From CAZWVI01 sp964637165 (lineage in GTDB: Bacteria; Planctomycetota; UBA1135): DNA of 64,000 bases. The DNA lies in contig CAZWVI010000002.1 in the NCBI GenBank assembly GCA_964637165.1, forward strand, positions 62,001 to 126,000, given 5' to 3'. Position 1 is the stretch's first letter; the number at the start of each line of letters is the position of its first letter. Below are positions 27,111 to 35,263 of the stretch, piece after piece. The notes under the pieces are model-generated. The model saw only the letters and a list, made by a program, of their open reading frames with translations. It was not told the DNA's origin and made no database searches. Made by a program: the position numbers and the translations under genes.

Positions 27111-28409
27111 TTAACAGCCCAATTGGTTGGCGCGACGCCTTAGCCATAATGTTTGGCTGAGGCCAGCAACCACAAAGGAGCAGACCGCCCATTGAATGCC
27201 GGGTATGGTCGAATAGTTAGCCCCAATTAGCAAACCCAAAAGTGCCAAAACGACGTAAATGGCCACCGCCTCGGAGACTGCCCGGGTTGCGTGTTTATGA
27301 ACTAAGATGCCTTGGTAAAGTGATTGATAAACTTGGTATCCGGGCATTGCAATGGCTAACACGATTGCTGACGATGACAAGGTTGTCAATTGTTCGGAGA
27401 GACCAGAAATTGATCCAAACCAAAATTTGCCCAATGGAGTTAAGCCAAGTAAGGCCAAGACCCCAACTGTTACCGCGGCCAATCTGCGCGCGAATCGTCG
27501 CAATTGTTGAATGCCATTTTTGTCGTCGGCTAGGGCAACTACCACTTCGTTAAAGGCGAAGCCAACGCCGCGCGTTAAAAAAACCAGGCCGTGAACAGCT
27601 GGCCATGCAGCTAGCGAGTCGAGTGCGTTGGGCATACGACTCATGGCGGCCGCACCGGCAGGTTGGATGACTAGAGTCAAAAGTGGAGTTAAGGCTAAAG
27701 GAATATAAAAAGTTAAAAAGCGGCCAAAGTTGAGTGGCGCGTGAGAATTTGAGTGTTTAGGTAAACGCTCAGAAACAGGTACTTTAACCATCCACCACGC
27801 AAATAAGGCCTCGGCTGAAACGGCAATCGCAACCGCGCTAGCTCCGACAATTATCCCGCTGCCCAAGTTTTGTGAACGACCAATCGCAAGTGCAATTAGT
27901 AGTACACCCAAGCGTACTCCGGTGCCGATTGCCACTGCGCGCGAAGCACCGGTGCGGATTAGTACACCTTGATTTAAGCGTCGCCAGGCGATGGCTACTG
28001 TCCAAGGTGTCATTATTTTTAAACCGAGTCGTCCGGGTTCATGTAGTTCTTTGGGGACACTTAAGATGCTGTTGGCAAGCCAATCGTAAAGTGGTGTAAA
28101 AGCAATGGCGATATGGACAAGGGTTAGCAATCCGCTAAGAATCCACATGTAGTTAAGTAGTTTTTTATAAGCGACTTGATCAACCGCCAACGCCGTACTG
28201 GCCGCCAACAACATTATGATTGGGCCTTCAATCACCAATGAAATTGGAAAAACTAAAGAACCCCACGCCGCTAAATTTAATTCGGGGTTAGTCATGCGCG
28301 CGACGAAGGCCGTCAGCGCCGGGGTTTCAACACCCATCAAAAACCAACTTCCGGCCAAGGGCAACCATAGCCGATAAATTTTCCGCAAACTTAGTTCTTC
28401 AGTATCCAT
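27111..28409 (-). CDS. ANK/MATE-like multi-pass membrane transporter
   Basis: A 432-aa inner-membrane protein with about 12 hydrophobic helices in two similar halves, as in MATE/MOP flippases. The N-terminus LRKIYRLWLPLAGSWFLMGVE and PIIMLLAASTALAVD closely resemble bacterial homologues of the animal progressive ankylosis protein ANK, which moves pyrophosphate, ATP or citrate. Bacterial substrates are unknown. Its ATG overlaps the stop of the PqqB-like gene, implying co-translation. It ends one base from the convergent SGNH gene. Confidence 0.72.
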   Translation of the reverse strand: MDTEELSLRKIYRLWLPLAGSWFLMGVETPALTAFVARMTNPELNLAAWGSLVFPISLVIEGPIIMLLAASTALAVDQVAYKKLLNYMWILSGLLTLVHIAIAFTPLYDWLANSILSVPKELHEPGRLGLKIMTPWTVAIAWRRLNQGVLIRTGASRAVAIGTGVRLGVLLIALAIGRSQNLGSGIIVGASAVAIAVSAEALFAWWMVKVPVSERLPKHSNSHAPLNFGRFLTFYIPLALTPLLTLVIQPAGAAAMSRMPNALDSLAAWPAVHGLVFLTRGVGFAFNEVVVALADDKNGIQQLRRFARRLAAVTVGVLALLGLTPLGKFWFGSISGLSEQLTTLSSSAIVLAIAMPGYQVYQSLYQGILVHKHATRAVSEAVAIYVVLALLGLLIGANYSTIPGIQWAVCSFVVAGLSQTLWLRRRANQLGC

Positions 28410-29311
28410 TATCTACTCAAGAAGATTCCGCGCGTCGCAACTTCAAACCCGTTTTCCTCTACCTGTTGGGATTGCCATGAGCTTTTATCCCAGAGGGGAT
28501 TTGTGTGATTTAAGTGTGTGAAAACAACTCGAAGCTTGGTGGTCTGGCAGATTGGTGCAAGTAAAGCCATGCTGTCGGGTACGCGCGGGTGTGGTATTGC
28601 ACTCATGTCGCGCCCCGGTAATTCATTGTTGTCAAAAAATGTGGCATCCAGAATTGCGATGTCGTGAAGCTGTGCGGTGTCGGCAAAGCTGTCCCATTTT
28701 TTCCAACTATCGATGTCTGGAATATAAAGTGTGCGCAAACCGCTGATGTTAATTGAAAACCCATGCGTGTCCGAAAATTCATCACGATGCGGAACAGCGA
28801 TTGGCGTAAATTCGATGTCATCAATTGGCGAAAAGGCTTGGCCTGAATTGAAAACATGTATTTCAATGTTTCCAAGTTTAATAAGTTGCGACCAGGGGCC
28901 GTTATTTTTCAAAAAGTTAGCCATTCGCTGACTGCACCAAACCGGCACTGATGAACAGCCTGCGGCTTCTCGCCCTAATTGAGCGAGCCCAAGGTAATGG
29001 CCAATGTGGGCGTGGGTCAAAACTACTGCGCTTGGGAAACTTCCAGCCAATTTTATTTGTGCCGCAATATCGGGAGTTGCATCAACTAAAACCCAACCCG
29101 TTGAAGAGTGAACGCCAATCGCTGCAACTAACGCCGGTGATTTAATATTTGCACAACAAGTTTTAGCGCATGCTAATTGCGGTCGCCCACCATCTTGGGC
29201 AACACCAAGAATTTGAATTCCACTAACAGTTGTCAGCTGTTCGTTGAGCGGCTTACTGCTAGTGACGGAACAAGCCGCCAACAAAAGCAGGAGAATGAGT
29301 GGGCGAAACAT
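28409..29311 (-). CDS. PqqB-like metallo-beta-lactamase-fold lipoprotein
   Basis: A 300-aa protein. Signal: MFRPLILLLLLAACSVTS with lipobox. The mature part opens with ILGVAQDGGRPQLACAKTCC, a signature of PqqB-type hydrolases (QDGG and paired Cys). The metal site is THAHIGHYLGL, plus IPDIDSW and FTHLNHTNPL. Cytoplasmic PqqB oxidises a tyrosine-derived PQQ precursor; this copy is exported and no other pqq gene is near, so it likely has another substrate. First gene of a two-gene operon with the ANK-like transporter. TAGGAT lies 6 nt before its ATG. Confidence 0.85.
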   Translation of the reverse strand: MFRPLILLLLLAACSVTSSKPLNEQLTTVSGIQILGVAQDGGRPQLACAKTCCANIKSPALVAAIGVHSSTGWVLVDATPDIAAQIKLAGSFPSAVVLTHAHIGHYLGLAQLGREAAGCSSVPVWCSQRMANFLKNNGPWSQLIKLGNIEIHVFNSGQAFSPIDDIEFTPIAVPHRDEFSDTHGFSINISGLRTLYIPDIDSWKKWDSFADTAQLHDIAILDATFFDNNELPGRDMSAIPHPRVPDSMALLAPICQTTKLRVVFTHLNHTNPLWDKSSWQSQQVEENGFEVATRGIFLSR

Positions 29312-29317
29312 TGAACT

Positions 29318-29327
29318 ATCCTAAACT
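29318..29327. promoter_or_regulatory. Overlapping divergent -10 elements
   Basis: In a 23-bp gap, TAGGAT (minus, 29318-29323) lies 6 nt before the PqqB-like ATG. TAAACT (plus, 29322-29327) lies 7 nt before the DUF1080 ATG. The two hexamers overlap by two bases, so both promoters compete for the same DNA. Confidence 0.55.
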
Positions 29328-29334
29328 AGCCATC

Positions 29335-30585
29335 ATGAAACTAAGTCTCCTTAACTTGGTCGCAATCATCTTCTTGACCGGCCTGCAGTCGTGCGCGGAT
29401 TTACCCGAAGTGCCGACCTCTGCCACTTTCGATTTGCCAGTTGGCTACCAGTCAATGTTTAATGGCGATGACTTTTCCGGCTGGACCGGCTGGAATGATG
29501 GCAACAAGCATTGGCAGATTGCAAATGGTGTCATAGTTAATGACGGTGCCGGCGAATTCCTTACTACCATTACTGAGTATGGGGATTTCGACCTGATGCT
29601 TGAATACCGCACAGTTGCTGGCGCAGATTCAGGGATTTATTTGCGCGGCTGTCCGCAAGTACAAATTTGGGACACCACCGAGGAAGGTGGAAAATGGGAA
29701 TTAGGCGCCGACAAAGGTTCAGGCGGTTTATGGAACAATAAAAAGCATTCGAATGTCCCGAGCAAGTTGATGGATAAGCCGTTTGGTGAGTGGAACCATC
29801 TTCGCATTCGCATGCTTGGCGCCTTGGTTAGTGTTTGGATGAACGAGGAACTTGTTGTGGACCATGTTCCTTTGGAAAATTATTGGGATCGCAGTTTGCC
29901 AGTCGCGGTGCGCGGACCAATTCAATTGCAGACCCACGGTGGCGAAATCGCGTGGCGTAATTTAATGATTCACGAAATAGCTGCTGATGAGGCGAATCAA
30001 TTATTGGCCGCTCATTCAGCGGAGTCCTTCCAATCAATTTTTAACGGTCAAGATTTCACCGGATGGTCAGGGCCGACCGATGAGTACGAAGTCGTTGAAT
30101 CGGCAATTCGCTGCCGCCCAGGACGAGGTGGCACTATTTTCACCGAGCAAATCTACTCGGATTTTGATGTGCGCTTTGAATTCAAACTGCCACCAGCTGG
30201 AAACAATGGGCTTGCCATTCGTTACCCAGGTAAGGGTGATACCGCCTACGTCGGAATGTGCGAGTTGCAAGTGCTCGACAATTCCGCCGAGGCCTACGTT
30301 AACTTGAAGCCTTATCAATTCCATGGCTCAGCTTATGGCATGGTTGCCGCGCATCGTGGTTTTCAACGTCCGGTTGGCGAATGGAATTTCCAAGAAGTAC
30401 GCGTCCACGGTTCGAAGATTGTTGTTGAACTCAACGGCTTCAGAATTTTGGATTGTGATCTTGCTGAAGTCGAAAAACCACCAAGTGGTAAGGAACATCC
30501 CGGTCGAACTCGCAACTCAGGTTCCTTTGGCTTTGCTGGCCACGGTGACCCCGTTGAATTTCGCCGGATAAGTGTACGTGGGTAG
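29335..30585 (+). CDS. Lipoprotein with two DUF1080 (3-keto-disaccharide hydrolase) domains
   Basis: A 416-aa exported lipoprotein (signal ending in GLQSC). It carries two concanavalin-like DUF1080 domains: YQSMFNGDDFSGWTGW (about residue 40) and FQSIFNGQDFTGWSG (about 230). Each continues with the family pattern: DFDLMLEYR...GIYLRG in the first, DFDVRFEFKLP...GLAIRYPG in the second. DUF1080 proteins hydrolyse 3-keto-disaccharides or bind glycans and are abundant in planctomycetes. The start is chosen at ATG 29335 because it opens the signal peptide. The two domains differ enough that the duplication is probably old. Confidence 0.9.
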   Translation: MKLSLLNLVAIIFLTGLQSCADLPEVPTSATFDLPVGYQSMFNGDDFSGWTGWNDGNKHWQIANGVIVNDGAGEFLTTITEYGDFDLMLEYRTVAGADSGIYLRGCPQVQIWDTTEEGGKWELGADKGSGGLWNNKKHSNVPSKLMDKPFGEWNHLRIRMLGALVSVWMNEELVVDHVPLENYWDRSLPVAVRGPIQLQTHGGEIAWRNLMIHEIAADEANQLLAAHSAESFQSIFNGQDFTGWSGPTDEYEVVESAIRCRPGRGGTIFTEQIYSDFDVRFEFKLPPAGNNGLAIRYPGKGDTAYVGMCELQVLDNSAEAYVNLKPYQFHGSAYGMVAAHRGFQRPVGEWNFQEVRVHGSKIVVELNGFRILDCDLAEVEKPPSGKEHPGRTRNSGSFGFAGHGDPVEFRRISVRG

Positions 30586-30587
30586 GG

Positions 30588-30593
30588 TATACT
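30588..30593 (+). promoter_or_regulatory. trp operon -10 element (TATACT)
   Basis: TATACT, CATTTC (6 nt), then the ATG of the trp leader peptide at 30600. If transcription starts at the ATG, the leader peptide is translated from a leaderless end. No clear -35 is seen. Confidence 0.6.
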
Positions 30594-30599
30594 CATTTC

Positions 30600-30674
30600 A
30601 TGAATGCGAAAAAGTGGTGCTGGCGCTGGCAAATCGGGCCCGAGGTTGACTCGGTGGCCGGCAGTTGCGCTTAA
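30600..30674 (+). CDS. trpL: trp operon leader peptide (24 aa, WCWRW)
   Basis: A 24-codon ORF, MNAKKWCWRWQIGPEVDSVA then GSCA, ending at TAA 30672-30674. Three Trp codons occur in five positions (30615-30629: UGG UGC UGG CGC UGG), far above chance. It lies just upstream of trpE and overlaps the antiterminator arm. Its job is to make ribosomes stall when charged tRNA-Trp is scarce. Confidence 0.88.
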   Translation: MNAKKWCWRWQIGPEVDSVAGSCA

Positions 30675-30705
30675 CCACCCTGCTTCGCTACAACCTCAAC
30701 GGGCC
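30637..30705 (+). promoter_or_regulatory. trp attenuator: antiterminator pairing
   Basis: GGCCC-GAGGTTG (30637-30648) can pair with CAACCTC (30691-30697) and GGGCC (30701-30705), with a 3-nt bulge. The second arm shares GGGCC with the terminator stem, so the two structures exclude each other. The first arm lies just after the Trp codons: a ribosome stalled there leaves the antiterminator free, whereas one that reaches the stop region covers it. Confidence 0.8.
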
Positions 30706-30737
30706 ATCGTCTCCAGACGACGGCCCGTTGGTCGTTT
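30698..30737 (+). terminator. trp attenuator: intrinsic terminator
   Basis: AACGGGCC (30698-30705) pairs with GGCCCGTT (30722-30729). The inner pair TCGTC/GACGA closes a TCCA loop, with one A-C mismatch between the two stems. It is followed by GGTCGTTTT, a short T-rich run. This should stop transcription before trpE when tryptophan is plentiful. Confidence 0.8.
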
Positions 30738-30770
30738 TCACTAGAATAATTACAACCATAACTAATAACC

Positions 30771-32240
30771 TTGGTAAATAACCTCCGCCATTCAACATCT
30801 GCCGATGCTGAAAACTTTCGCCTAGCTTGGACGGAACTGCCCGCTGACTTGTTAACTCCAGTTCGCGGATTCCTCGCCTTGCGCGCCGCCGGTCGCCATC
30901 TTTGTTTGCTCGAATCGGCCGAAGGCCCCGACCGCATTGCGCGCTGGTCATTCCTGGGCGTAGATCCTCAAGCGAAAGTTATGTTAGGTTCTAGCCAGTC
31001 AAACTTGGATATTAATGGTGGTGAAGAAATATTAGTTGGCAGTCCGCAAAAAGTTTTGCAGGGCTTGGTTGAGAAACACGCGCAGCCGGATGCGCCTGAT
31101 TCTTTGCCGCCATTTCGCGGCGGGTGGATTGGCTGGCTATCCTATGAGTGGGCTAGCCAACTTGAACCGAGCGTAGGTGTTGCCGCCAAGCCGCATTGGG
31201 ATTTGCCGCTTGGGGAGTTTCATCTCTACTCAACGGTGATTGCATTTGATCATGCAACTCAGCGAGTGGTACTGATGTCAGCGTGCCCGAACGGGGCCAA
31301 GGATTTTGATGCCGCCGAATGCGCGTTGGGGAAATTGGCTGAACAGTTAGGCGGCCAGCCAGATGCCGAGACTGAATTTAGTTTGGGCGCTGGCGAATTG
31401 CGCAGTTCAATGTGTGAAGAGGAATACGTCGCGGGCGTTAAATTCCTCAAAGAATCAATTGCTAGCGGTGATATTTTCCAAGCGGTTTTGTCGCAGCGTT
31501 TCGAACAAGAATTTAGCGGCGATAGTTTCAGTTTGTACAGGGCTTTACGATTGACTAACCCTTCTCCTCACATGTTTTACTTCGGTGGAGATGATGTAAC
31601 TTTGGTCGGTTCATCCCCCGAACGTTTGGTTTCGGTGGAAGGTCGCAAGGTACAGAATCGTCCGATTGCCGGAACTCGCGCACGCTCTGATGACACCGAC
31701 AAAGACGACTTGTTGGCGGCGGAACTAATGAGTGATCAAAAGGAGCGTGCCGAACATGATATGTTGGTTGATCTTGGGCGTAACGATTTGGGCCGCATCG
31801 CACGCGCTGGAACAGTTCAAGTTAAGGAGCATGCCGCTCTAGAAAAGTTCGCCAAGGTGCAGCACTTAGTGAGCCGTGTCGAATGCGAGTTGGCGGTAAA
31901 TAAAACTGCACTCGATGCCTTGGCGGCCTCGTTTCCTGCCGGGACAGTTTCAGGTGCGCCAAAAGTAAAAGCAATAGATTTGCTGTCGAAAATTGAACCT
32001 GAAACACGCGGCCCCTACGCCGGTTGTTTCGGTTATTTAGACACTTCCGGAAATTTGGATATGGCAATTTCAATTCGCACTTTTGTCATTTGTGGCGACA
32101 CCGTTTCAGTTCAAGTCGGAGCGGGCGTTGTTCACGATTCGAGTCCTGAGCGTGAGTTCACCGAAACTATTGAAAAATCTCAGGCCTTGCTTGAAGCGTT
32201 GAAATGCGCCAGTAGCGGCGTTTTTGGAGGAAGCAAATGA
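30771..32240 (+). CDS. trpE: Anthranilate synthase component I
   Basis: Converts chorismate to anthranilate with TrpG. 489 aa, normal length. An N-terminal Trp-binding region includes LLESAEGPDRIARWSFLG (LLES is the feedback-site signature). The catalytic region has GDIFQAVLSQRFE, RPIAGTRARS, DLGRNDLGRI and FPAGTVSGAPKVKA. The start is TTG at 30771, the only candidate between an in-frame stop at 30759 and the conserved region. It has no clear Shine-Dalgarno and could be less certain by a few codons. The gene sits downstream of the attenuator and overlaps trpG (ATGA). Confidence 0.95.
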   Translation: MVNNLRHSTSADAENFRLAWTELPADLLTPVRGFLALRAAGRHLCLLESAEGPDRIARWSFLGVDPQAKVMLGSSQSNLDINGGEEILVGSPQKVLQGLVEKHAQPDAPDSLPPFRGGWIGWLSYEWASQLEPSVGVAAKPHWDLPLGEFHLYSTVIAFDHATQRVVLMSACPNGAKDFDAAECALGKLAEQLGGQPDAETEFSLGAGELRSSMCEEEYVAGVKFLKESIASGDIFQAVLSQRFEQEFSGDSFSLYRALRLTNPSPHMFYFGGDDVTLVGSSPERLVSVEGRKVQNRPIAGTRARSDDTDKDDLLAAELMSDQKERAEHDMLVDLGRNDLGRIARAGTVQVKEHAALEKFAKVQHLVSRVECELAVNKTALDALAASFPAGTVSGAPKVKAIDLLSKIEPETRGPYAGCFGYLDTSGNLDMAISIRTFVICGDTVSVQVGAGVVHDSSPEREFTETIEKSQALLEALKCASSGVFGGSK

Positions 32241-32827
32241 TTCTACTCATCGATAACTACGACTCATTCACTTACAACCTTTATCAATCATTGGCCGCCG
32301 CCGGCGCTCAAGTTGAAGTGGTGCGCAATGATGTAATTAGTGCCGACGAGGCGATTGCAATGAATCCGGCAGCGATTCTTTTGTCGCCAGGTCCAGGTAA
32401 TCCAGATAGCGCCGGAATTTGTTTGGACATCGTGGCTAAATTGCCGGCGACTACTCCTCTCTTAGGCGTATGTCTTGGTCATCAAACTTTGGTTCAAGCT
32501 TTAGGCGGAGTAATCGACCGTGACCCGGTGCCGGTTCACGGCAAACCTGCGATGATTCATCATGATGGAACCAGCCCTTTGTTTTCGGGCTTACCAAATC
32601 CATTTTCAGCGGGACGTTACCACTCTCTGTTTGCCAAACGCGACCGCTTGCCAGAGTCCTTGCGTCTAACCGCATGGATTGAGGATGGAACTGTGATGGC
32701 CGTCCAACATGTCGATAACCCCTGGTTTGGTGTTCAGTTTCATCCGGAATCAATTTTGACTCCACAGGGTGATCGGATGTTGACAAAGTTCTTGGCGCTA
32801 ACCGGCGAAGGAGTTTCGGCGCGATGA
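32237..32827 (+). CDS. trpG: Anthranilate synthase component II (glutamine amidotransferase)
   Basis: Supplies ammonia from glutamine to TrpE. 196 aa. The class I amidotransferase site is LLGVCLGHQTL (Cys nucleophile), and the His-Glu pair is in VQFHPESILT. LLIDNYDSFTYNL opens the protein. The ATG overlaps the trpE stop and follows GGAGG at about 7 nt, a strong Shine-Dalgarno. Confidence 0.96.
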   Translation: MILLIDNYDSFTYNLYQSLAAAGAQVEVVRNDVISADEAIAMNPAAILLSPGPGNPDSAGICLDIVAKLPATTPLLGVCLGHQTLVQALGGVIDRDPVPVHGKPAMIHHDGTSPLFSGLPNPFSAGRYHSLFAKRDRLPESLRLTAWIEDGTVMAVQHVDNPWFGVQFHPESILTPQGDRMLTKFLALTGEGVSAR

Positions 32828-33861
32828 ATTTGCGCGAGCAAGCCGATCGCGTATTAGCAGGTGAGTTCCTAAGCCGTGACGAGAGCCGCAGTTTGTTTGG
32901 CGGCGCCCTAAAAGAAGGTGCCGACCAAGTTGCTCTGGCAGATTTGCTGCGCGGCATGGCTGTGCGTGGTGAAAGTGTTGAAGAAATAATTGGCGCAGCT
33001 TTGGCGTTGCGCGAAGCAATGCTTCCTTTCGAATATGACGCAAGTGAAATTGTTGGTAGAGCGGTGGACACCTGCGGCACTGGTGGCGATGAACTTGGTT
33101 CTTTTAACTTGTCAACGGCCGCCGCCTTAGTTGCGGCCAGTGCCGGCGCAAAAGTTATAAAACATGGCAACCGCTCAGTTTCATCTAAGTGCGGTTCAGC
33201 AGATCTACTCGAGGCGGCGGGAATTCATTTGGAATTAAACGCCACTCAAGCACGCCAAGTTTTTGAAGAAGTCGGAATGGTGTTTTTGTTTGCTCCAGCC
33301 TTTCACCCGAGCATGCGCTTTGTTGCGCCAGTCAGAAAAGAGTTGGGTATCCGCACAATCTTTAACTACTTAGGACCACTTTGTTCGCCAGGCGCAGTTA
33401 AGTGTCAACTACTTGGAGTTGGTGTCGGCGATAAGCTTGATGATTACGCCAAAGTACTTGAGGGTCTGGGTGCCGAACGCGCCTATGTCGTGCACGGTGC
33501 AGGTGGCGCTGACGAATTAACTTTGCAGGGAGAAAACCGAGTTTTAACAATCGGCGATGTCCCTGTCCCGCGATTCGATGCGCAGGATTTGGGTTTAGCG
33601 AGTGCGCCGGTGAGCAGTTTAGAGGGCGGTGATGCCGCCGCTAACCTGCAAATACTTGCCAGTGTTTTAGCTGGCGAAGCGGGTCCTGTTCGCGATGCAA
33701 TAGTTCAAAATGCTTGCGCAACCCTGCTCGTAGCGGAAGTTTGCGATTCACCAATAGAGGCGGTTGAAAGGTCCCAACAGGCAATTGACAGTGGCGCAAG
33801 CAAAAGGTTGCTGGATGCTTTGGTGCTTGCAAGTTGTAAATGTGGGGGAGCTGGCAAGTGA
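32824..33861 (+). CDS. trpD: Anthranilate phosphoribosyltransferase
   Basis: Transfers phosphoribose from PRPP to anthranilate. 345 aa, family length. Key motifs are VDTCGTGGDELGSFNLSTA (PRPP loop), KHGNRSVSSKCGSADLLEA, and PSMRFVAPVRKELGIRTIFN for anthranilate binding. It overlaps trpG by ATGA. It is not fused to TrpG as in E. coli. Confidence 0.96.
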   Translation: MNLREQADRVLAGEFLSRDESRSLFGGALKEGADQVALADLLRGMAVRGESVEEIIGAALALREAMLPFEYDASEIVGRAVDTCGTGGDELGSFNLSTAAALVAASAGAKVIKHGNRSVSSKCGSADLLEAAGIHLELNATQARQVFEEVGMVFLFAPAFHPSMRFVAPVRKELGIRTIFNYLGPLCSPGAVKCQLLGVGVGDKLDDYAKVLEGLGAERAYVVHGAGGADELTLQGENRVLTIGDVPVPRFDAQDLGLASAPVSSLEGGDAAANLQILASVLAGEAGPVRDAIVQNACATLLVAEVCDSPIEAVERSQQAIDSGASKRLLDALVLASCKCGGAGK

Positions 33862-34643
33862 AAAGTGGCGTACGTGAAACCGGTACCATTTTGGATAGCA
33901 TTGTTGAATCAGTTTCTTTTCAATTGGAACAACGTAAGCAAACCCTGCCCTTGAAATATTTGGTGCAAAGGGTAAGCCCAGTGCAAAGCACTTTTGTGGA
34001 ATCTCTGCGTAAATCTGATTTCGCAATAATCGCCGAATGTAAACGCAGTTCTCCTTCTGAAGGCGTGATTGCAGAAGAAGAAGATTTGCTTGAGCGCGCC
34101 CAAAAATATGCCGCCGATGGAGCTGCTGCCGTTTCGGTACTCACTGAGCAAGATCATTTCGGGGGATGCTTGGCCGACCTTGCGCGAGTGAGCGAGTGCG
34201 GAATTCCACGCCTGCGTAAGGACTTTATTATCGATGAGTACATGTTGTATGAAGCCGCGCATTTAGATGCTGATGCGGTTTTATTGTTGGCGAATTGCCT
34301 GGAAGATGAGTTGTTAATGGATTTGCGACAAACCGCCCACGGTTTGGGATTGGCGGTTTTATTGGAAGTTCACGACCAGACAGAGTTGTTGCGCGCATTA
34401 CCGATGCAGCCTGAATGTATCGGGGTTAATGCGCGCAACTTAAAAAGCTTTGAAGTTGATTTGGCCGTTTGCGAAGAATTGCTTCCTCAAATTGGAAATG
34501 AATTTGTCAAGATTGCCGAATCAGGAATCCACGAGTGGTCTGATCTCCAACGAGTGCGTGACGCTGGCGCGAATGCGATTCTGTGTGGCACCGCATTAAT
34601 GAAAGATTCAAATAAGTTAAAAAATTGGGTGGGCAAACTGTGA
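33858..34643 (+). CDS. trpC: Indole-3-glycerol phosphate synthase
   Basis: Closes the indole ring from CdRP. 261 aa, a monofunctional TIM barrel. Motifs: IIAECKRSSPSEG (catalytic Lys), VLTEQDHFGG, RKDFIIDEYM and IAESGIHEWSDL. The start is GTG at 33858, which overlaps the trpD stop (GTGA) and has GGGGGAG 7 nt upstream. An ATG 18 nt earlier lies inside trpD and is less well supported. Confidence 0.95.
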   Translation: MKSGVRETGTILDSIVESVSFQLEQRKQTLPLKYLVQRVSPVQSTFVESLRKSDFAIIAECKRSSPSEGVIAEEEDLLERAQKYAADGAAAVSVLTEQDHFGGCLADLARVSECGIPRLRKDFIIDEYMLYEAAHLDADAVLLLANCLEDELLMDLRQTAHGLGLAVLLEVHDQTELLRALPMQPECIGVNARNLKSFEVDLAVCEELLPQIGNEFVKIAESGIHEWSDLQRVRDAGANAILCGTALMKDSNKLKNWVGKL

Positions 34644-35263
34644 GAGCATTACCAAAAACAAAAGTTTGTGGTTTAACCAACTTGTCAGACGCCGAGCAGG
34701 CGATTAATTCTGGCGCGGAGGCAGTTGGGTTTATTGCGGTGAAAAAATCACCGCGTTTTATTGACGCACATTTAATTTTAGAAATAACAGATCAACTTCC
34801 TAAAGAAGTAATTAGGGTGGCGGTTTTTGTTGATAGCGATCCACAGGACGTTGCGACTTTTACTCATGTTGCTGGTTGCAATGTTGTTCAACTTTGCGGC
34901 CAAGAATCCGTTGAAGACTTCGCCGATTTTTTATTCCCAATCTTGCGCCGCATTCCAGCGGACGAAGCCGGACTAGTTGAAGTCTCAAAATGGCAATCGG
35001 TCGCTTGGGGTTTTGTTATTGATCATCCGTCATCGCCGGGTGGAAGTGGCATACAAGTTGAACGCGTAATCGCCCGACAACTTGCCAGTCAAGCACCATG
35101 CCTCTTGGCGGGCGGGCTCGATGACACAAATGTAAGTTCAGCAATTGAAGATGTTCGCCCAGCTGGGGTCGATGCGTCATCACGGCTCGAAACTGAGCCA
35201 GGAAAAAAAGATCACAAGAAAGTGCAAGAATTCATCAATAAGGCCCAGGAGTTAATCGGATGA
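34640..35263 (+). CDS. trpF: Phosphoribosylanthranilate isomerase
   Basis: Amadori isomerase acting between TrpD and TrpC. 207 aa from the GTG at 34640, which overlaps the trpC stop (GTGA). Motifs: TKVCGLTNLSDAEQA (catalytic Cys), KKSPRFI, VAVFVD, VVQLCGQE, and LLAGGLDDTNV near the C-terminus, with the catalytic Asp in VIDHPSSPGGSG. The ASSRLE site is the usual VSSGVE region, altered here to DASSRLE. Confidence 0.93.
   Translation: MRALPKTKVCGLTNLSDAEQAINSGAEAVGFIAVKKSPRFIDAHLILEITDQLPKEVIRVAVFVDSDPQDVATFTHVAGCNVVQLCGQESVEDFADFLFPILRRIPADEAGLVEVSKWQSVAWGFVIDHPSSPGGSGIQVERVIARQLASQAPCLLAGGLDDTNVSSAIEDVRPAGVDASSRLETEPGKKDHKKVQEFINKAQELIG

Noticed and set aside
28409..29311. PQQ biosynthesis locus.
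   Set aside because: Only a PqqB-like protein, exported, without pqqA, C, D or E.
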